From Burkholderia sp. (GTDB lineage Bacteria > Pseudomonadota > Gammaproteobacteria > Burkholderiales > Burkholderiaceae), in contig JASLEG010000345.1 of the NCBI GenBank assembly GCA_030151225.1, positions 1-64,000 of the forward strand: a stretch of DNA of 64,000 nt, in the 5' to 3' direction. This document shows, one piece after another, positions 59,262 to 64,000 of this stretch. The notes beneath the pieces were generated by a model, which saw only the letters and a program-made list of their open reading frames with translations, was not told the origin of the DNA and made no database searches. A program made the translations under genes and the position numbers. The first letter of the stretch is position 1, and every line of letters starts with the position of its first letter.

Positions 59262-61823
59262 ATGTCGTCCTTGCTTACCGCGGAGCAGGTCCGGCTGGCT
59301 GCCCGGGCCGCCTCCCGCCACGATGCGATCGACCAGGCCGGCGCGCTGCTGGTGGCGGCCGGCGTGATCGATCCGGCCTACGTGGCGAGCCTGCACGGCC
59401 GCGAGCAGGTGTCGAACACCTATCTGGGCCACGGCGTCGCGATCCCGCACGGCCTGCAGGAGGATCGCCACCTGATCCGCCGCACCGGCGTGGCCGTGCT
59501 GCAGTTGCCCGACGGCGTTGAATGGCGCGACGGCGAGCGCGCGCGGCTGGTGGTGGCGATCGCCGCGCAATCGGACGAGCACATCGTGCTGCTGCAGCGG
59601 CTCACGCGCCTGATCGGCGATCCGGCGCGGCTGCAGGCGCTGCTCGAGGCCGGCGACGCGCAGGTGATCGTGGCGGCGCTTGACGGCGACGCGCAAGCCA
59701 CGGCCACCGCGCCCGGCTCCGCCGCCTCGGCCGACATCGTGACCGCCACCCCCGCCGATTACACCGAACGCGTCGAGCTCGTGCTCGACTATCCGCACGG
59801 CCTGCACGCGCGGCCCGCCAGCGCCTGGGTGGCCACCGCGAGGCGCTTCCAGGCCGCGCTGCGGGTGCGCCACGGCACGAGCGCCGCCGATCCGAAGAAC
59901 CTCGTGAGCCTGTTGCAGCTCGGCGCGGGCGCGAACGCGCCGCTCGTGCTGTCCGCGCAGGGCGTGGATGCCGCCGACGCGCTGGCCGCGCTGCGCCGCA
60001 CGGTGCAATCGCTGTCCGCCGAGGAACACGCGCGCGCCGATGCCGCGCGCCTGCGTCGTCAGCAGGCGCAGCCGGCGCTGTGGACGCCGCGCGATCCGGC
60101 CACGGTGATCGAGGGCGTGGGTGCCGGCCCGGGCTTCGTGGCCGGCCCGCTGCGCGTGTTGCGCGCGCAGCGGCTCGAGGTGGAGGATCGCCCCGGCGAG
60201 CCGCTCGAGGCGGCCACGCGGCTCGACGCGGCGCTGGCCGGCACCGCGCGCGAGCTCGACTCGCTCGCGCGCGAAACCACGGCGCGGCTCGGCGAGGCCG
60301 AAGGCGCGATCTTCGCGGCGCAGCGCGAGTTGCTGAACGACGCAGCGCTGCTCGACGAAGCCGCGCGCCTCGTGATGGACGGCCACGGCGTGGCCTGGGC
60401 CTGGCATCGCGCGGCCGAGCAGCAGGCCGCCAGGCTCGCGGCGCTGCCCGATCCGCTGCTGGCCGCGCGCGCCAGCGACCTGCGCGACGTGGCGCGCCGC
60501 GTGCTGCGCCAGCTCGGCGAGGGCGGTGCGGCCGATGCCGGCGAGCACGGCGACGTGCCGGCGATCCTGATCGCCGAGGACCTCACGCCGTCCGACACGG
60601 CGCAGCTCGATCCGGCCGTCACGCTCGGCTTCTGCACCGTGTCGGGCGGGCCGACCTCGCACACGGCGATCCTCGCGCGCACGCTCGGCGTGCCGGCCGC
60701 GGTGGCCTGCGGGCCAGGCCTGCTCGGATTGCGCGACGGCGATCACGCCGTGCTCGACGGCAACGCCGGGCGACTCTATCTGGGCGTCTCCGAGGCGGAC
60801 CGCGAGCGCGCGCGCGAGGCGCAGCTGCGCCTCGTGGAGGAACAGCGCCGCGCCGCCGCGAACCGCGCGCTGCCGGCCGCCACGCTCGACGGCCACGTGC
60901 TCGAGATCGGCGCGAACATCACGCGCCCGGCGCAGGTGAAGGCCGCGATCGAGAACGGCGCCGACGGCGTGGGCCTGATGCGCACCGAGTTCCTGTTCCT
61001 CGAGCGCCACGACGCGCCCGACGAGGACGAGCAGTACGCGTGCTACCGAGAGATGGTGACGGCCAGCGCGGGGCGCCGCCTGATCATCCGCACGCTCGAC
61101 ATCGGCGGCGACAAGCAGGTGCCGTATCTGAACCTGCCGCACGAATCGAATCCGTTCCTCGGCGTGCGCGGGTTGCGCCTGTGCCTGCGCCGGCCCGACC
61201 TGTTCGTGCCGCAGCTGCGCGCGTTGTATCGCGCGGCCAAGGACGGCCCGCTGTGGATCATGTTCCCGATGGTGTCGACGCTCGACGAGGCGCGCCAGGC
61301 CGCGGCGCTGGCCGAGACGGTGCGCGCCGAGCTCGACGCGCCGAAGGTGCCGCTCGGCATCATGGTGGAAACGCCGTCGGCGGCGGCGCTGGCCGATCGC
61401 TTCGCCGAACTCGTCGACTTCTTTTCGATCGGCACCAACGACCTCACGCAATACGTGCTCGCGATCGACCGCGAGCATCCCGAGCTCGCGCGCATGGCCG
61501 AGAGCCTGCATCCGGCCGTGCTGCGCATGATCGCGCAGACGGTGGCGGGCGCGCGCCGCCATCGCAAGTGGGTGGGCGTGTGCGGCGGGCTGGCCGGCGA
61601 GCCGCTCGGCGCGGCGATCCTGGCCGGGCTCGGGGTGGACGAGCTGTCGATGAGCGTGCGCGACATTCCGGCCGTGAAGACGCGGCTGCGCGCGGCCCGG
61701 CTCGACGCGCTGCAGGCGCTCGCGCAGCGCGCGCTCGACTGCGGCGAGGTGCACGAGGTGCGCGCGCTCGAGGCCGGCGAGATCGCGGGCAATGGCGGCG
61801 GCAACGCCCGGGCGGCCGCATGA
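59262..61823 (+). CDS. fruB: Fructose PTS IIA-HPr-EI fusion protein
   Basis: An 853-residue multiphosphoryl transfer protein with three domains in order. EIIA-Fru has His63 in VAIPHG; HPr (residues ~168-255) has His182 in LHARPAS; EI (residues ~285-840) has His467 in [12 protein letters not shown], and [40 protein letters not shown] and [12 protein letters not shown]. It passes phosphate from PEP to the membrane component FruA. Start 59262 (MSSLLTAEQ) has GGAG eight bases upstream. Its 3' end overlaps fruK by four bases. Confidence 0.93.
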   Translation: MSSLLTAEQVRLAARAASRHDAIDQAGALLVAAGVIDPAYVASLHGREQVSNTYLGHGVAIPHGLQEDRHLIRRTGVAVLQLPDGVEWRDGERARLVVAIAAQSDEHIVLLQRLTRLIGDPARLQALLEAGDAQVIVAALDGDAQATATAPGSAASADIVTATPADYTERVELVLDYPHGLHARPASAWVATARRFQAALRVRHGTSAADPKNLVSLLQLGAGANAPLVLSAQGVDAADALAALRRTVQSLSAEEHARADAARLRRQQAQPALWTPRDPATVIEGVGAGPGFVAGPLRVLRAQRLEVEDRPGEPLEAATRLDAALAGTARELDSLARETTARLGEAEGAIFAAQRELLNDAALLDEAARLVMDGHGVAWAWHRAAEQQAARLAALPDPLLAARASDLRDVARRVLRQLGEGGAADAGEHGDVPAILIAEDLTPSDTAQLDPAVTLGFCTVSGGPTSHTAILARTLGVPAAVACGPGLLGLRDGDHAVLDGNAGRLYLGVSEADRERAREAQLRLVEEQRRAAANRALPAATLDGHVLEIGANITRPAQVKAAIENGADGVGLMRTEFLFLERHDAPDEDEQYACYREMVTASAGRRLIIRTLDIGGDKQVPYLNLPHESNPFLGVRGLRLCLRRPDLFVPQLRALYRAAKDGPLWIMFPMVSTLDEARQAAALAETVRAELDAPKVPLGIMVETPSAAALADRFAELVDFFSIGTNDLTQYVLAIDREHPELARMAESLHPAVLRMIAQTVAGARRHRKWVGVCGGLAGEPLGAAILAGLGVDELSMSVRDIPAVKTRLRAARLDALQALAQRALDCGEVHEVRALEAGEIAGNGGGNARAAA

Positions 61824-62896
61824 CCGCGCCCGCCCGTCATGCCGATTGCGCCGACGCCGCGCGCGTGGTGGTGACGGTCACGCCGAATCCGGCGCTCGAC
61901 CAGACCGTGCGCGTGTCGCGGCTCACGCTGGGCGCCGTGAACCAGGCCGTGTCGCTCGAAACGAACGCCGGCGGCAAGGGCGTGAACGTGGCCGGGTGCC
62001 TGGCCGACTACGGCGTGCCGACCGTCGTGACCGGCCTGCTCGGCGGCGAGGACAGCGGCGCGTTCGACGCGATGTTCTCGGCCAAGCGCATCGACGACCG
62101 CTTCGTGCGCGTGGCCGGGCGCACCCGCACCAACGTGAAGCTCGTCGATCCCGAGCGTGGCGAAACCACCGACATCAATCTGGCCACCGCGCAGGCGAGC
62201 GCCGCCGATCTGGCCGCGCTCGAGACGCGCATCGCGTCGCTGGCCGCGCCGGGCCGCTGGTTCGTGCTCGCCGGCAGCCTGCCGCCCGGCGTGGACGCGG
62301 CGTTCTACCGGCGCACCATCGGCGTGCTGCACGACGCGGGCGCGTACGTGGCGCTCGACACCAGCGGCGCGCCGCTCGCGGCCGTGCTGGCCGCCCGCGA
62401 CGCCCGCGAGCTGCCCGACCTGATCAAGCCGAATCGCGACGAGCTGGCCGCCGCGCTCGGCCGCGCGCTCGACACCCGCGCCGCGCTGTTGCAGGCGGCC
62501 TGCACGCTGGCCAGGCGCGGCGTGCGCCACGTGGCGGTATCGCTCGGCGACGAGGGCGCGCTCGGCGTGCAGGTGCCGGCCGATGGCGGGGCCTACGCGG
62601 GCTTTCTCGCCGCGCCGCTGAGCGTGCCGGTGGCGAGCACCGTGGGCGCCGGCGATGCGTTCGTGGCCGGCCTCGTGGCCAGCCTCGCGGAAGGCCGCGA
62701 CTGGGCCGACGCCGGGCGACGCGCCACCGCCTTCGCGGCCGCCAAGCTCGCGCGGGTGGGCCCGCACCTGCCCGATCGCGCCACGCTCGACGCGCATGCG
62801 GCGCGCGTATGCCTGGATACCTTCACGATCGCGGCCGACGATGCCGCGCGACTGCCCGCCATCAACGCGGGCGCGGAGACAGCATGGAAACACTGA
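61820..62896 (+). CDS. fruK: 1-phosphofructokinase
   Basis: A 358-residue PfkB-family sugar kinase. VVTVTPNPALDQTVRV is the typical N-terminus, NAGGKGVNVAGCLADYGV the substrate region, and STVGAGDAFVAGLVASLAEG the PfkB signature 2 with the catalytic Asp (GAGD). It phosphorylates fructose 1-phosphate to the 1,6-bisphosphate. The first ~16 residues are extra relative to short homologues. Start overlaps fruB (ATGA) and its end overlaps fruA by 13 bases, so the three are translationally coupled. Confidence 0.93.
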   Translation: MTAPARHADCADAARVVVTVTPNPALDQTVRVSRLTLGAVNQAVSLETNAGGKGVNVAGCLADYGVPTVVTGLLGGEDSGAFDAMFSAKRIDDRFVRVAGRTRTNVKLVDPERGETTDINLATAQASAADLAALETRIASLAAPGRWFVLAGSLPPGVDAAFYRRTIGVLHDAGAYVALDTSGAPLAAVLAARDARELPDLIKPNRDELAAALGRALDTRAALLQAACTLARRGVRHVAVSLGDEGALGVQVPADGGAYAGFLAAPLSVPVASTVGAGDAFVAGLVASLAEGRDWADAGRRATAFAAAKLARVGPHLPDRATLDAHAARVCLDTFTIAADDAARLPAINAGAETAWKH

Positions 62897-64000
62897 TTGG
62901 ACTGGTGGCGGCACCGGAGCGCAGCGCGGCACCGGCGGTGGCCGCGCAGGCGCTCGCGCGCGCCGCGCAGCGGCTCGGCGCGACGCTCGCGGTGGAAACG
63001 CGCAGCGCGCTCGGCGTGCAGGCGCCGCTTGCGGCCGAGCGGATCCGCGCGGCACGCGCCGTGCTGATCGCGGCCGACGACACGGCTGGCATCGACGAGG
63101 CGCCGTTCGCGGGCAAGGCGATCCATCGCGTGTCGATCGAGCGCGCGATCCGCGAGGCGGACGAGGTGGTGGCGCGGCTGGTGGCCGAGGCGGGAGCGGA
63201 GGCCGATACGAAAGCGACTGCGCCCGGCGATGCGCCGGCCGCCGCGCGTGCCCTGAAGATCGTCGCGATCACCTCGTGTCCCACCGGCATCGCGCACACC
63301 TTCATGGCCGCCGAGGGGCTCGCGCAGGGCGCGCAGCAGCTCGGCCACGCGATCCACGTCGAGACCCAGGGTTCGGTGGGCGCGCAGAACCGCCTGAGCG
63401 AGGCGCAGATCGCCGAGGCCGATCTCGTGGTGATCGCGGCCGACACGCAGGTGGACAAGTCGCGCTTCGCCGGCAAGCGCCTGTACGAGACCGGCACGAA
63501 GGGGGCGATCGGCGGCGGCGCGGCATTGATCGAGCGCGCGATCGCCGAGGCGCGTACCGAAGGTGCCCCCGCCGCGCTGGTCGATCAGGTGGCGGCCGTC
63601 AAGCAGGCGCGCAGCGCGAAATCGGGCGGCGCGTATCGCCACCTGATGACGGGCGTGTCCTTCATGCTGCCCTTCGTGGTGGCGGGCGGGCTGCTGATCG
63701 CGCTGTCGTTCGCGCTGGGCGGCATCTACGCGTTCGACGACGCGCACAAGGGCACGCTCGCGTGGTCGCTGTTCCAGATCGGCGCGAAATCGGCATTCGC
63801 GCTGATCGTGCCGGCGCTGTCGGGCTACATCGCCTACTCGATCGCGGACCGGCCCGGCATCACCCCGGGCATGGTGGGCGGCATGCTGGCCGCGAGTCTC
63901 GGCGCGGGCTTTCTCGGCGGCATCGTGTCGGGCTTCCTGGCCGGCTATTCGGCATTGCTGATCAATCGCCACCTGAAGCTGCACCGCAACCTCGAGGGGC
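62884..64000 (+). CDS. fruA: Fructose PTS EIIB'BC, 3'-truncated by window end
   Basis: The first 372 residues of the fructose PTS permease. Residues ~1-105 are a degenerate EIIB' domain. The active EIIB follows with AITSCPTGIAHTFMAAE, where Cys132 receives phosphate. Then the EIIC membrane domain begins (HLMTGVSFMLPFVVAGGLLIALSFALGG; PGITPGMVGGMLAASLGAGFLGG). It imports fructose and releases fructose 1-phosphate to FruK. The frame is open to the end of the window. Confidence 0.93.
   Translation, partial: METLIGLVAAPERSAAPAVAAQALARAAQRLGATLAVETRSALGVQAPLAAERIRAARAVLIAADDTAGIDEAPFAGKAIHRVSIERAIREADEVVARLVAEAGAEADTKATAPGDAPAAARALKIVAITSCPTGIAHTFMAAEGLAQGAQQLGHAIHVETQGSVGAQNRLSEAQIAEADLVVIAADTQVDKSRFAGKRLYETGTKGAIGGGAALIERAIAEARTEGAPAALVDQVAAVKQARSAKSGGAYRHLMTGVSFMLPFVVAGGLLIALSFALGGIYAFDDAHKGTLAWSLFQIGAKSAFALIVPALSGYIAYSIADRPGITPGMVGGMLAASLGAGFLGGIVSGFLAGYSALLINRHLKLHRNLEG

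Noticed and set aside
1..64000. CRISPR arrays, rRNA or tRNA genes, prophage structural genes
   Set aside because: No regularly spaced repeats, no tRNA-like cloverleaf segments and no phage head or tail proteins were seen on reading; a dedicated RNA search could not be run.

Overview
The window is high-GC proteobacterial chromosome, most likely Burkholderia (gladioli/glumae/plantarii-like). The basis is the GC-rich codon use, an OmpC-type Burkholderia porin, a DUF4148 protein, a Tle4/Tli4/PAAR type VI secretion module, many LysR regulators, and an HPr-containing fructose PTS. No rRNA, tRNA or CRISPR array was seen. The genus is inferred from gene content, not from a marker gene.

Layout. 0-2.4 kb: the 3' end of an IS5-family transposase abuts a 5'-truncated Tle4-like lipase effector, followed by an intact Tli4-type immunity gene and a PAAR tip gene. 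2.5-16 kb: ordinary accessory metabolism and regulation. This holds Lrp/LysE, a TPR protein, a LuxR-HD protein, an EamA exporter with a divergent LysR, a methyltransferase, a LMW phosphatase, and a GST-SDR-OYE-SDR operon facing a LysR gene; its last SDR carries a one-base frameshift. 16-20.7 kb: a decayed chemoreceptor gene and four poorly characterised proteins. 20.9-28.2 kb: a tightly overlapping operon of FkbM-like protein, APH-fold kinase, radical SAM, asparagine-synthetase-like enzyme and glycosyltransferase, followed by a CmcI-like methyltransferase, a second APH-fold protein and a NodB deacetylase. It looks biosynthetic and I do not recognise its product. 28.2-34.1 kb: a GlcG-like protein with a LysR, then a GntR-controlled aminotransferase, MFS and hydratase catabolic set. 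34.5-37.9 kb: tandem S53 and S10 serine peptidases.

37.9-46.5 kb is a zone of decay. It has two degenerate insertion elements (IS3 and IS5 families) and remnants of an acetyltransferase, an EntA-like dehydrogenase, an isochorismate-synthase-like enzyme, an AHL synthase and a CatB-like acyltransferase. Embedded intact in it is a second-copy threonyl-tRNA synthetase with a Gly-to-Ser change next to an active-site tyrosine. DHB-type genes, an AHL synthase and a ThrRS paralogue together fit the relic of an obafluorin-like beta-lactone cluster that kept only its self-resistance gene. A complete porin with a strong terminator lies at 44.5-45.7 kb.

46.5-59 kb: LysE exporter and nadE, an EamA exporter, a DeoR regulator, a DUF4148 gene fused by deletion to a decayed porin, a two-HKD phospholipase D-like protein, a solute-binding-protein-like ORF, a TetR regulator, and a divergent FAD oxidase and ALDH7 pair that may handle pipecolate or alpha-aminoadipate semialdehyde. 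59-64 kb: a fructose operon, LacI-type fruR divergent from fruB-fruK-fruA, with two near-palindromic operator candidates; fruA runs off the window.
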